Part shown: in pieces, positions 20,862 through 31,550 of the stretch
Numbering within the stretch: the stretch's first letter is position 1
How the letters are laid out: the number at the start of each line of letters is the position of its first letter
From: Thermothelomyces thermophilus ATCC 42464
Taxonomy: Eukaryota > Ascomycota > Sordariomycetes > Sordariales > Chaetomiaceae
DNA: 64,000 nucleotides
NCBI RefSeq assembly: GCF_000226095.1
Contig: NC_016476.1
Location: forward strand, 682,001-746,000
Direction: 5' to 3'
Translations under genes and position numbers: made by a program
Notes under the pieces: model-generated
The model's input: only the letters and a program-made list of their open reading frames with translations
Told to the model about the DNA's origin: nothing
Databases searched by the model: none

Positions 20862-22733
20862 AGTCGAACCCCCCATCAACGGAACAACCTATCAATAGAA
20901 CACATGCCAAGCCCACACCGCAACTTCAACCTAACCACTTCAATCTACCACAACTTGCCCAACTTTTTCTCAAACCACTTCAAACTTCGTAGGTATATTC
21001 AATAGTCAAAGATGGCTTATACTAAACAAGATTTGCAGGATACGGTTACAAAATACTATAATACTCGCTCTTTAATTCGAAGTATTAGCTAGGAATTTGG
21101 AATTCTAACTACTACCTTATTTAACCGTATCTAAGGTAGTCAAACACGTTTAATTATAGCTAAACTGTATCAATCTCTTAGTCAGGTATAAGAAGAACAG
21201 CTTACCTAATAGATATTAATCCAAGCTACCTTAGGTCTTCTATTAACCTATTTGTAAATTAAGGAATTTGCTAGTTATATTCTCTAGGTATAAGGAGCTA
21301 GCTATATAATAGTTAGAAAAGGCTAGATGGCCTGATTTCTTCATAGATACCCTATTCTTAAAACCTACTAAGCCTATAGGATAGAATTAGTCTATATTAA
21401 TAGTACTACTAACTTGGTTATACGTAGTTAGTAGTTATAACTAAGTTATCTAGCTATTAAGGATATCCTATTAGCTAACCATTAGAACTATAACAAATAT
21501 AGTATTATAGAAGGGTAGGGAACTAACGGTCTAGTAGTTAGAAATACCAAAACACGTACAATTTAACGAAAGGTCTCTAGTTTACGTGCCTAGACTTTAT
21601 TCATTAAGTATATCTTAGTAATAGGGATATCACTCCCTCCGGTTGTTATCTTCAAGGGTAAGAGTCTTTAATAATAGTAGTTTCCTATTAATAAGACGGA
21701 ATTAAAGGACTAGGAGTTTATAGCAACCGAAATAGGCTAGACTAATAATACTATTACATTAGAATGGCTATAAGAGGTGTTTATCCCTTATATATAGCTA
21801 TAAGATCCTTTATAATGATAACTCCTTATATTAGATAATTATAATAGCTATATAACTAAGGATTTCATATAGGTATATTTTAAGAATAATGTCTAGTTAC
21901 TCTTTTTACCTCTATATACCTTATATATCCTCTAATTATTAGACTTATTAGTCTTTTCCCCCTTAAAGTATACTTACTAGAAGCTCTTTAACAATATAAC
22001 TTCCTAGACCGATTTAATGGTTCTAGGCAAGTAGTTAATAATTAAATGTATTATAAGGGCTCGGAAAGAGGCTATTATAGCCTAGAATATCAAAGCAAGA
22101 TAGAGGGTATTAGGGTTATAGCTAGTTTATATAACCAAACCCCTAATAAATAGGCTACTATTAGAAAATTCCAATACTGCTAATAATATAGTTAATCCTA
22201 ACAAATAGTTAGTACTAATCTAGAGTTCGGAACCTATTTAATACTCCTAGCTATTAAAAGTAGCTATCGAACTAGTATTCTATATACTATAGAGGAAGTC
22301 AGATATATATGGTTAGCTAACTAACCTAGTCACTTAAAATTAGTACCTCTCTATATATAGGCTTTTACTTCGGAAGGTTAAAAAAGCGTTCGACTAGAAG
22401 AACTTTAAATTAGCTCGGTTATACTAGGAAAACGAAGCTCTGAAGGTACAGTTAGAAGCAGTTCGGCCGTCGAAGAGGAAGAGGGTAGTTACGGATCTAA
22501 ACTAGCAGTTCGCTACAATTGAACAGGTCTATCAGGCGTAGATTAAAGCCGGCCGTATAGAGGACCCTATAGCTAAAGAAAGCGGCTCAGAAAGTACAGA
22601 ATCAGTAGCTTCCTGTATTGTAGTTAGTTAAACAGATTATAGTATATATAGTTGAAGATAATGTATAGGTATTGGTGCCAAGCTTTGCCAAGTGTTCCAT
22701 TGATAGGTTGTTTCGTTGATAGGGGGTCCGACT
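20862..22733 (+). mobile_element. Fot1/pogo-type DNA transposon, copy A (RIPped)
   Basis: 1,872 bp flanked by TA (20860-20861 and 22734-22735), the Tc1/mariner-pogo target duplication. Terminal inverted repeats of about 42 bp (AGTCGRACCCCC...; 20862-20903 against 22692-22733) differ at only a few positions. It holds one transposase frame. A second copy is at 31551-33423. Confidence 0.92.
21012..22631 (+). pseudogene. Fot1/pogo transposase, RIP-inactivated
   Basis: 540 codons from ATG to TAA without length-changing indels, but interrupted by many TAG codons where Gln is expected. The start MAYTKQDLQDTVTKYYN and SISQEFGIPTTTLFNR form the psq-type helix-turn-helix of Fot1 transposases. A CENP-B-like DNA-binding segment and a DDE region (around LPPVVIFKGKSL) follow. 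The C-terminal tail is Ser/Glu-rich. It would cut and paste the element at TA sites if restored; it is now dead. Confidence 0.88.
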
Positions 22734-22735
22734 TA

Positions 22736-23340
22736 TTAGCTTAACATACGCCTATCTGAATTGCTAAGCCGGTTGATGAAGCTGCTATGGAAGAGCAGGT
22801 GTGAATAAATAACTAATTACCTATCAGTGAATTCTCAGTGACACCTGATGCCTCGGTTAATTAGTAGACGATTATCACACACTTGTTCGCCGTATTACAT
22901 GCTTGCCCACTCTTAACGGGCTATTGATTGACAATTCTTTCCGCATCCGCCCCCATATTCCGTTAATTAATCAGGGATCCTATTCATACCTTGCAAGCCT
23001 CGACTGCTCCGACCCATTAATTATTACTTGAGCTAGCTAGCTTTTCAGAAGCCAGAATCGTTAATCACACAGAAGAACAAGTAACCTTAGAAGAGGAATG
23101 ACCCAGAAGGAACAAGAAAACCAATATCCAACTTTTGTGAAAGCACCCAGCAGAACGTTGAAAGAGACTCTCCTCCCCCCCCTCCCCCTTTCCTCTCTCT
23201 TTTTTTCTCCAATATTTCATTTCGCTTGCACATACACGCCCTACCGCTCACCACGCCCGTCCGTACGGCGTGTTGTACCCGTACCTGTACCCGTACCCGG
23301 CCGGGTAGGGCCCATAAGCCGGATACCCAGCCGAGTAATA
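22736..23340 (+). other. Intergenic, including a Tyr/Gly coding-like tail below the next gene
   Basis: 22736-23247: no gene recognised; pyrimidine-rich near 23170-23215. 23340-23248, read on the minus strand, continues the frame of the Gly-rich gene past its TAG for 30 codons to TGA. Confidence 0.5.
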
Positions 23341-24030
23341 CTAGGCCCTCCCGCCGTGACCGCCGCCGCCGCCGCCATGACCACCGCCGCCGCCGCCGCC
23401 GTGGCCGCCACCGTGGCCGCCGCCACCGCCGCCGTGGCCGCCACCGTGGCCGCCACCGCCGCCGCCGTGGCCGCCGCCGCCGCCGCCGTGGCCGCCGCCG
23501 CCGCCGCCGTGGCCGCCGCCATGACCGCCGCCGTGGCCGCCGCCGTGACCGCCGCCGCCATGACCGCCGCCGTGGCCGTCACGGCCGTGGCCGTCGCGGC
23601 CGTGGCCGTCACGGTCGTGGCCGTCGCGGTCGTGGCCGTCGCGGTCTTTGCCGTCGCGGTCGTGGCCGTCGCGGTCTTTGCCGTCACGGTCTTTGCCGTC
23701 ACGGTCTTTGCCGTCACGGTCTTTGCCGTCACGGTCTTTGCCGTCACGGTCTTTGCCGTCACGGTCTTTGCCGTCACGGTCGTAGCCGTCTTTGCCGTCT
23801 TTGCCGCCGCGGCCGTCGCCATCGTCGCGCTTGACCATCATCCTCGGCCCCGGCCGGGAGGCCCCCGGCATCATCATGGGCGGCGCGGCCATTCCGCGCA
23901 TACGCTTGTTCTGGTGGGGTGCGGGCTGCCGAAGGGGGTGGTCGGTGTCGGTGGTCGTTGTGGCGGGGAGCGAGATGGCGACGGGGAGGAGGAAGAGGAG
24001 AAGGGTCAACAACAGAGCGATGAGATTCAT
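23341..24030 (-). CDS. Secreted Asp/Arg/Gly/Lys-repeat and Gly/His-rich protein
   Basis: 229 codons. Residues 1-22 are a strong signal peptide (hydrophobic Leu run ending AISLPA). Residues 23-66 are Pro/Met-rich. Lys67-Arg68 is a likely Kex2 site, releasing a repeat domain. About 81-117 repeat the pentamer DRDGK, with a 15-bp DNA unit; about 118-148 use DRDGH/GRDGH; and 149-226 are Gly with regular His. DxDG spacing resembles calcium-binding loops, and the His array could bind metals; both are inference. The frame continues in a Tyr/Gly-rich manner after TAG (23343-23341). Function unknown. Long open frames on the opposite strand are by-products of the GC-rich repeats. Confidence 0.75.
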   Translation of the reverse strand: MNLIALLLTLLLFLLPVAISLPATTTTDTDHPLRQPAPHQNKRMRGMAAPPMMMPGASRPGPRMMVKRDDGDGRGGKDGKDGYDRDGKDRDGKDRDGKDRDGKDRDGKDRDGKDRDGKDRDGHDRDGKDRDGHDRDGHDRDGHGRDGHGRDGHGGGHGGGGHGGGHGGGHGGGHGGGGGGHGGGGGGHGGGGGGHGGGHGGGGGGHGGGHGGGGGGGHGGGGGGHGGRA

Positions 24031-26398
24031 TTTGGTGTTAGGTATGCTTTTCCGATTAACCTTTTTACGCCGTTTCTGGACGAAACGAGTTGGCGTTTGC
24101 TTAATTACGACTGCGCTTGATGGATAACTCTGGCTCTTGGAAGGTCAGAGAAGAGTGTTGTGGGAGATACTCGTGACCGGGCGGAATGTGTGGGAGGCAA
24201 CCGATTATAACCACGGGGTGATCTGATCCGGTTTGTCAGCTCCAGCTCGTGCAAATACGGCAGTTCGCCTAATCAGTTGAGAACCTTCCAGATTGCGGTC
24301 CTCGCGTCATGGACATCGAGATCGAGCACAGTAACTGGTGCTTGCAGCCATCTCTCGGCATCTCGACCTTACGGCAACAAGAAGAATCCGCACCCAACTG
24401 GAAACAATCCCTTCTCGATGAGGGCACAGTTGCGTAGAGCTGATGAAGCCCCCGCGTACGAGAGATTGCGTTGCTCGGGAATCTGTGACGACAGGAATAG
24501 CATGTATATCGGATTAAGAGTTGAAGAAGGCGGGTCGTCCGAGTTCCGTGACGCTTTGGGATCCCAAACGAGTCATTTCGTTCATCTAGAATGTCGGTGC
24601 CGCATCAGAGCGTTCTAACATAGTAATTATTAATACTAATTAGCGGTACCGTCTCTTCTTTCCATGGTCTTGAGGGAAGAGCGTATGATTCCTAATACTA
24701 CGAATCTTCATGGTTTGGTTAGGAGGATTGCACGTTCGAGGGCGACAAGATCCAGGAAATAATAACTCGCCTTCTCCTTTCCATCGCGCCAGAACCATAC
24801 TCATGCATCCACTTGACCCAAGCTCTCGGGTATGTACGGCAAGGTATTTATGTGTGAGCGCTCGACGTTCTAGGACTGTAAATGATCGTCGTAACTGAAC
24901 TTTATGAAATCGTTTCTTAATATGACGTTTGGCTGACACCATGAGCGGTGAGGGCTCTCGGGCCTTCTGCCTCAACTCTCAGCGCCTACATTATTGGCAC
25001 TACCTTACATAACTGTCAACCCATGACTCGTCGGCCAGGTATGACCCTAGAAATCATCTAGGCAAAGTAATTGAGGCAAGAAGGGGTATGACGCTCTCTA
25101 TTGATCTGGGGACTTTGAACCGTCGATGCTCGGTATATGCGTTCGCTCAAAGGAGCGACAACTCGGCGCCGTTCCTTGGATCCCTGCTAGATCATCAGTG
25201 AGGTAATTATTGACGTACCTGTCTTCCCAGGAAATACCACAAGAGTTCCTGAATAACCAAACTTGATCCCAAGCACCCCCATCTTCTTCCATCATTTGTG
25301 GGCGCATGGGATCCCGATGACTGTCCTAGAGAACGGTGTGGCTCAACCGGTAATCAAGCCAAAGCATTCGCAAAACTCTAACACGTGATGTTTATTGTAC
25401 GAACCAAAGACGTTCAAGATCTACTTTTCGGAATCATCTTCCGGCGAGTTGTCTAAAACTCCAGCCCCTAGATGTTATGTTAGGTGGGACGTGCTAAGAA
25501 TTGCGGTTCAAAAAGGGTTGCCCTCGTTTCGTTGGTCGATATACCTGCCTATGTCTTAAGCAACAGGAATGATTGGGCCACAAGTGCATAATCTCATGCA
25601 GCGACGGCTCAGAAAGGTGAGGGGGGATGTTCCATCGATTTGCCCTGGGATGGGCAGAGGACATAAATAGCAAACAGGGGCGAATATGCGCGCTGTCATG
25701 GATGGTAAGGGCCGCATCTAACGTAGGATCCCGAGACTTTGCATGTCTTGCGGAGATGCAACATCGTGGAAGTCCGGTAAAGGCCCGGGGCTGAGGAGAA
25801 ACTGCGTCTGAGGCAGTACGCATAAAAGTTGCTCACCTCAACGTTACTATGGCGACATCCAGGCGGTTAATTAATTACCGCAAGGGCACAAGAGCCGCAG
25901 CCAGCCGGTTAGCGGTAACTCTGATGCGAAACAGGTCAGAGCCGCCTTAGAGAATAGGATTGTCGCGAACTGCCGACCCTCCCGATGCGGGACCCGGACC
26001 CGGAAAAAACAACTTGATTTCAGCGAGAGCCGCCGGTTCAAATGGTAGAACAAGCAAAAGACCGCCACCCGGATGCTCACATGGAGACGTAGCAGTCGTT
26101 GTGACCAAACCAATCGCGAGGTTGCCCTCCTCTTCGATCTGACACTTTTGCTTGGTCCCACCAAGCGAAGGTGTCCTGTTTGGGCGTTTTCTAGAGACAC
26201 GAAGAAAAAGAGCGGGGAGTGCCAATTCCTTTAAACAAAAATGCCGACCCTGACGAATTAATGAGAAATGAGTGAATCCGTGGTATCCTCCAAAAAGCAC
26301 ACAAGCCACCAAAACCCTTTTGTTGGCCCCTCCACAGGGGAAGAAAAAGGAACAGGAAAAAAAGAAGTAGAAAAAAAAAAGAGAAAACTATCTAGCGC
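24031..26398. other. Intergenic region between the Gly-rich gene and GH94
   Basis: About 2.4 kb of non-RIPped sequence. Short frames exist on both strands, but none shows a recognisable domain, signal peptide or good codon pattern. A perfect 7-bp inverted repeat with a 3-nt loop (GCTTGGT CCC ACCAAGC, about 26152-26168) lies downstream of GH94. 26340-26385 is A-rich. Confidence 0.5.
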
Positions 26399-28774
26399 CT
26401 ACTGAGGCACCAGAACCGAAACTTGATACGTCTCACCAGCCTTGAACTCGGTGATCTTGGGCTGCGGCAGGGTCTTGCCGCCGACGCTGACGACAACGTC
26501 CTGGACGTCGGCGCGGCGGACGTCCAAGCGGAAGGTGGCGCCGCGGAACTCGCGTGTCACCTTGATGGCGTCCCAGCCGCTGGGCAGCTGGGGCCGGACA
26601 ACCAGACCGTCGGCTTCGCCGCGGAGCCCGCACAACCCCTCGATGACGCAGCGGTAGGCCCACGAGGAGGTACCCGTGTTGAAGAGCTGGCTGGACCGGC
26701 CGGCCGTCCGGGGGAACTGGTGCCAGCCGCCGCGGTAGTAGTTGGGCAGGAAGATAGGCAGCTGGCCGCGCTGGCGGTAGTCGGCCTCGCTGGGGCCGGG
26801 GATCAGCTGGCGGAGGTGCTTATAGGCGCGGTCCTGCTGCCCCCCGAGCCGGTACAGGCTGTGGACATAGAAGACGCTGGCGTGGTTGTACACGGCGCCG
26901 TTCTCCGCCGACCCGACCGCCTTCTGCGTCACGCGGCCAATGTCCTCGCGCATCTTGGTGAAGGGTGGCGCGAACATGACGACGCCGTAGGGGGTGTCGA
27001 GCTGGGCGTCGATCTCCGGCAACATTCTCGAGACCTGCTCCCGGCTGGCGGCGCCGCTGAGGATGGCGAAGGATTGCGGGTTGAGCCAGATGCGGCCCTC
27101 GAGGTCCTTCTTAATGCCGAAGACGACGTTGTCGTCGGTGATGCCGCGCGCGAACCAGTCGCCGTCCCAGAGGTACTTGTTGGCTGCGGCGTTGCACTCG
27201 TCGGCGCCCGCGCGGAAGCGCTCTGCCAGCTCGGTGGCGCCCTCGTGCTCGCAGACGCCGGCCCAGAGCTTGAGCGCGAAGGCGGTGGCGATCGTCAGCC
27301 AGCCCGACACGCCCTTGCCCCTGTAGCCGACCATGTTCATGGGGTCGCACCAGTCGCCCTGGGCGATGTAGCTGAGCCCTCGCTCGTCACGCAGCTTCAG
27401 GAGGAAGTCCATGGCGCGGCACAGGCGCTCAAAGACGGTGAAGTTGTCGCCGTTCTCGGTCCGGATGCGCTCCTTCAGCAGCCCGTAGTCCCCCGTCTCG
27501 GACAGGTACACCTCGAGCGTCAGAGGCAGCCACACGCAATGGTCGGTGTGAGGGATCTGGTTGATGTACTTGAGCTCGGCGCCCTCGGCGAGCAAGATGC
27601 CGTCCGGCATGGCGCCGCTGGCCTCCTGCTGCGAAAGGGCCGTGATCAAGGCCCTGCGCGACACCTCGGGCCTGATGTAGTTCATGCCCATGTTGTCCTG
27701 CAGGTAGTTTCGCGTCTGGGGATCGGTGGTCAAACGGTTGACGTCGCCGTGGTAGTAGACCTGGCGGGGCAGCCAGTTGTTGACAAAGTTGTCGAGCTCC
27801 TTGTCGGGCGTCTCGATGCGCAAGCAACCGCGCCCCCGCTCCATGTAGGCGGCATACTCGTCGGCCGTCCGCAGGAAGGCCTCCTTGCTCAGGTAGCGCG
27901 AGCGCATGGTGCGGATCTCGGCCTCGTCGTAGGCAGGACCGAACAGGAATCGGTACTCGCTCTCCTCGCCGGCATTAAGCTCGATGCGGTATTGGACGGC
28001 GGCCGTGGGCGTCTCGTATCGAGCATCCCTGCAAGTCAGCTTCGGCTCCTGCAGAGCGGAGGGGTTGTGGAGCCCGCCCTCGCCCTCAAAGGCCTGTTGA
28101 TTGGCATCCCACGAGTCTGGCGGCGTCTCGCACAAGAAGTATGTCTTGTCCTTCAAGTACTTGTTCTTGAAGTAGTCGGCGGCCTTCTGGTACGGGGTAA
28201 TGCAGCTGGCAACGACGCCGACCAGGTCCTCGCTCCATTCGGCGAACTGGTTCATCCATGACATGTAGCCGATGGGGAAGTAGGGCGTGACACTGATTCT
28301 GCGAGAGCGGCCGGAGATGTTGGTCACCTTGATGGTCCACAGCTCGGCGACGTCATGTGTCGGCAAGCCCATGACCATCTCGACGCGGATGCCCATGTGC
28401 TCGACCACCCAGGCGACATCGGTCTTGCCGACGGAAAAGACGAATCGGTCTGCCGTCGCCCGGACTGGCTCATATGGCGCCGAGAAGAGCTGGCCCGTCT
28501 CGAGGTCCTTGATGTAGACGAACCGGCCCGGGTGGTGGGCATAGTAGTTCGGCTCCGGCTGCATGAAGGTCTTGGCTTCAATGTTGGGTGCGTAGGCATA
28601 CTTTGCCGGCTCCGGCTGCATGAATTGTGCAGTGGCATATCCGCGGCAGGTGATTTGGATCATCATCTTTTGGTTCCACAGGAAGCCGCCGGCCTTGGGC
28701 ATGGCCGTTGGGCTCGTCAGCTCGTAGCGGGCCCCATTGTTAGAGGGATAGAGAAGCGAGCCTTCTTTCCTCAT
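26399..28774 (-). CDS. GH94 phosphorylase, probable cellobionic acid phosphorylase
   Basis: 791 codons in a single exon, 2.4 kb, which is unusual beside intron-bearing neighbours. The whole length fits GH94: an N-terminal beta-sandwich, a linker, and an (alpha/alpha)6 barrel from about residue 310 holding [15 protein letters not shown] and the GDWCDPMN block (Asp474 and Asp477; the general acid lies in this block in GH94 enzymes). [13 protein letters not shown] phosphate/sugar-site segment and a C-terminal beta domain follow. The family uses phosphate to split beta-glucosides to glucose-1-phosphate; fungal members of this length act on cellobionic acid (EC 2.4.1.321), which LPMOs and cellobiose dehydrogenase help produce. 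No signal peptide, so intracellular. Substrate is inferred. Confidence 0.85.
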   Translation of the reverse strand: MRKEGSLLYPSNNGARYELTSPTAMPKAGGFLWNQKMMIQITCRGYATAQFMQPEPAKYAYAPNIEAKTFMQPEPNYYAHHPGRFVYIKDLETGQLFSAPYEPVRATADRFVFSVGKTDVAWVVEHMGIRVEMVMGLPTHDVAELWTIKVTNISGRSRRISVTPYFPIGYMSWMNQFAEWSEDLVGVVASCITPYQKAADYFKNKYLKDKTYFLCETPPDSWDANQQAFEGEGGLHNPSALQEPKLTCRDARYETPTAAVQYRIELNAGEESEYRFLFGPAYDEAEIRTMRSRYLSKEAFLRTADEYAAYMERGRGCLRIETPDKELDNFVNNWLPRQVYYHGDVNRLTTDPQTRNYLQDNMGMNYIRPEVSRRALITALSQQEASGAMPDGILLAEGAELKYINQIPHTDHCVWLPLTLEVYLSETGDYGLLKERIRTENGDNFTVFERLCRAMDFLLKLRDERGLSYIAQGDWCDPMNMVGYRGKGVSGWLTIATAFALKLWAGVCEHEGATELAERFRAGADECNAAANKYLWDGDWFARGITDDNVVFGIKKDLEGRIWLNPQSFAILSGAASREQVSRMLPEIDAQLDTPYGVVMFAPPFTKMREDIGRVTQKAVGSAENGAVYNHASVFYVHSLYRLGGQQDRAYKHLRQLIPGPSEADYRQRGQLPIFLPNYYRGGWHQFPRTAGRSSQLFNTGTSSWAYRCVIEGLCGLRGEADGLVVRPQLPSGWDAIKVTREFRGATFRLDVRRADVQDVVVSVGGKTLPQPKITEFKAGETYQVSVLVPQ

Positions 28775-31550
28775 GTCGGTGTTGTTGCAGTGAGGACAGA
28801 TGGGATCAGGGGCAAAGATAATAGTAGAGGAGTATGTGACAGAGTCCGTAGTCCCAAGCCTGTCCTGTTTGCTTGGAATCTATTATTTTTATTCTCTCTC
28901 AGGGATGTACCCACAGGGTGAAGACGAGGTAAAATTATAATAAAAAAACAAAAAAAATAAAAATAAAAATGGAAGAAAGTGCCGGTGGTCGCATGTCGAG
29001 CCACGCGCGCTGGGTAAGCCGTTACTTTCAATTGTTCAATCATTCGCGGCTTGCGGGAATCGGAAGCCGGAGGAGTCAATACTCTGGGCAACACGGGCTC
29101 GGCGGCGACCCAGGAGGCACAAGGTTGTAACCCGCGCCTTCTCACTGGCAGCTGACCACAACCTGCAATGCAAGCGCGTCCCAACAAACCCACAATTTCA
29201 TCTGCAGGGGCGCTCGACCGGGAGAATTGGTTTTGGAAGAAAAGATAAGTCTCACCGCTCCCCTTTTTGACATTGACGAGCCCTCGGATGCGTTCTAGGT
29301 TGTCTTGGCTTCTCAGAACCGGGCGAACCGGCGCAAAAAGGCGACGATTGGGAAGCTCAGCGGCAGGCATCTCTCTGGTCAGCTGGCCTCTTCATTGCAC
29401 TATGCCTGCAATTTCCAAAGTCTCCCTTTCTGGGAGAGACCATGGACAATTGGCCCGCCGGATTACCCGACAAGCCGCTAGCCGACGAAGGCCGTTGGGG
29501 TTGGTTTGTTGATGCTTGAACCTGTGCACGCACTCTGCAGATTCCGTGACATCCACGCAGTGGGGAACAGGTGGGCGAGACGGGAGAGTCTGATGTGGAG
29601 TGGACCCCGAGGGGGCCCCCACTCCTTCCTTGCACATGCCGGGGAGGGAGGGCGCGCAGGCCCCTAACTGTGAGTTATACAGCAGCTGTGGATGAATCAA
29701 TCTGAAAACCGCTGGCAGTATTGTTGAGACGCGTTCTGATTCTCTCATTGGAGATGCGAGTTCAAAAGGAGGTAAAATTAATATTGTGTGACAAGCGCTC
29801 TGATTTTGGGGAGAACGGCCACATTTGCAAATGCATGCACTGGCACACAGAAGGCCCCTGCCAAACCCAGCAGCCAGTCAGATGGCAGGAGCGGGAGAAA
29901 GTGCAAAATCCCCCGAATGCGCACCTCGCCGGGTGCTCTTCCCGCTCCTCCGTCTTGTCGCTGGGGCCCACTAGTCTCGGAGCAGCAAGTGTGAGGAATT
30001 CATGGACAGAGATTCCACAGCCTTCGACTTGATCTGCAACTAAATTTGCTCTTTTGGTTTCTTCCACCATTGCCCCGCTCCTCGTTTAGGCATTGGACCG
30101 TGGATAAATTGAGACGAAAAGCCGGCAGAACGATCCGGGTTTCGGAGGCAGACAAATGACATCACTCGAGGCACCGGGGCCTGCGAAGAATTCAGGTTGG
30201 TTGCCAAGCGAGACCGGCAAAGAGCGGCAGAGCCGGTGGCGGGCGAGGTGGGAAAAGCCGCTTCTCGGAGCCAGGCGCCCCCATCACGGCCACAAGCGAC
30301 CAAAAGGGAGCCTTGGGAGTTCGCAATCTCTTCAAACGTCCACGAAGGAGGTCGACTAGCACCATGAGCCTCCAACGGCTCGGTAAGCCCTAAATGGAGG
30401 CCAAGGTCCTTCATGGAGCGGTTCCGACAGTCTGGAGCATCGCGGCTCGCTAATGCTCCCCGCAAGGTCCTTTCTTGGCGCCTGGACGTTGCAATGGTCC
30501 CTTGCAGTTCCCGATATATCCCGCTGCGCCGGGAAGGGCCGTGGACATCCATGGATGGTACCGGTCGCCCTACAAATGGGAATGGACGCAAGATAAAAAC
30601 GGAAAGCCCACCGCCTCTGACGATCACAGCATCCTTCTTCATTCGGTCCAGGCCGATGGCTGTCTTAAAGCGCCATTGGCCGGAATCCCGTTACTATCAC
30701 ACACCCGGCGTCTCAAAAAGGGTAAATCGTTACCGGTACTATACCTCCTGATGCTGCTTCTCTGTTCTATCGAATTTTCGGAAACTTCCCCAGCAGCTAT
30801 GGCCGGAAACCAGACGTATTTCGCTGGGTCGAGCATGCCCTGGTATTACCCTATGTATATTAAGCAGGCGATGAGGTGCGGATCGCGCTAAGGTGCCTTT
30901 CTCCCATCAAGCAAGCTGGGCCCGCGGTCGTTCAGCCCTTTTCCGCGGTTCCAGGAAGCGCTATTTCGGTTTCATTCCCGATTCGTGTATCGGCGTAGTT
31001 AGAATGTTTCCCGACCTGGGCTCGGTTTATTAAGTCGTTGTTATAACTCCCTCACGGTGGTGGCAGTAGATCCTCGCAGCCGCAGCTGCTCCCTCTTCCC
31101 TCTTCAATGACGCATTCTGCCGAGCATCAAGACAGTGTCAGCCACCCCACAACATCAGGAAATTGGACATTACCGTGCCTTGCTTTTGAATCTCGGCCCA
31201 AGGAATAGCAGATTCGAAGTAGTGTCAAATACCTCACTTCGGAAACCGCGCGGTGCAAGTCGAAGAGAAAGGGCGTTAGAACTAAATAAGGACCGATTAG
31301 AAGAACAACTGCTGAAGCTTACTACTCCCATAACCGCGCTTTTTCCGAACCTGCTTAGTAACATGGGGTGTTATAAAACAGCTTTCTTCCAGCTAATTAC
31401 GCCAGACTTCTAAAGGCTGCTATCCGCGCCTGTTAACTATGAGGGCTTGGTTCAAATCCTTCCACGTGCTAGTGACCAATGTTTTAAACTCAGCAATATC
31501 TCTCCGATAATTTGGCTATATAGGTACTCTGAAAGTGAAGTCCAACCATA
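28775..31550. other. Intergenic: GH94 upstream region and gene-poor DNA
   Basis: About 2.8 kb. An A/T homopolymer tract at about 28930-28972 (T-rich on the GH94 coding strand) could be a nucleosome-depleted promoter element about 160 nt upstream of the GH94 start. The rest has only short frames of unlikely composition on both strands. Ends at the TA target of the second pogo element. Confidence 0.5.

Noticed and set aside
23340-23800. Tandem repeats as a possible CRISPR-like array
   Set aside because: 15-bp coding minisatellite with no spacers, in a eukaryote.
23098-24120. 340- and 202-codon plus-strand frames and a 193-codon minus frame over the Gly-rich gene
   Set aside because: All frames are open because the region is a GC-rich short tandem repeat; only the 229-codon minus frame has a signal peptide and ordered domains.
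26423-28261. 612-codon open frame on the plus strand opposite GH94
   Set aside because: Exactly antisense to a well-supported GH94 gene; composition (Ala/Val/Asp/Leu/Gly) is what GC-rich third positions give in the opposite frame.
30040-30642. 200-codon minus-strand frame in the GH94-pogo interval
   Set aside because: No recognisable domain, poor codon pattern, overlapped by frames of equal quality on the other strand.
30475-30891. 138-codon plus-strand frame with one hydrophobic stretch
   Set aside because: One hydrophobic patch is not enough; overlaps other weak frames and no family match comes to mind.
31440-31470. GGTTCAAATCC, tRNA B-box-like
   Set aside because: T-stem pairing fails and no A box or acceptor stem fits around it.
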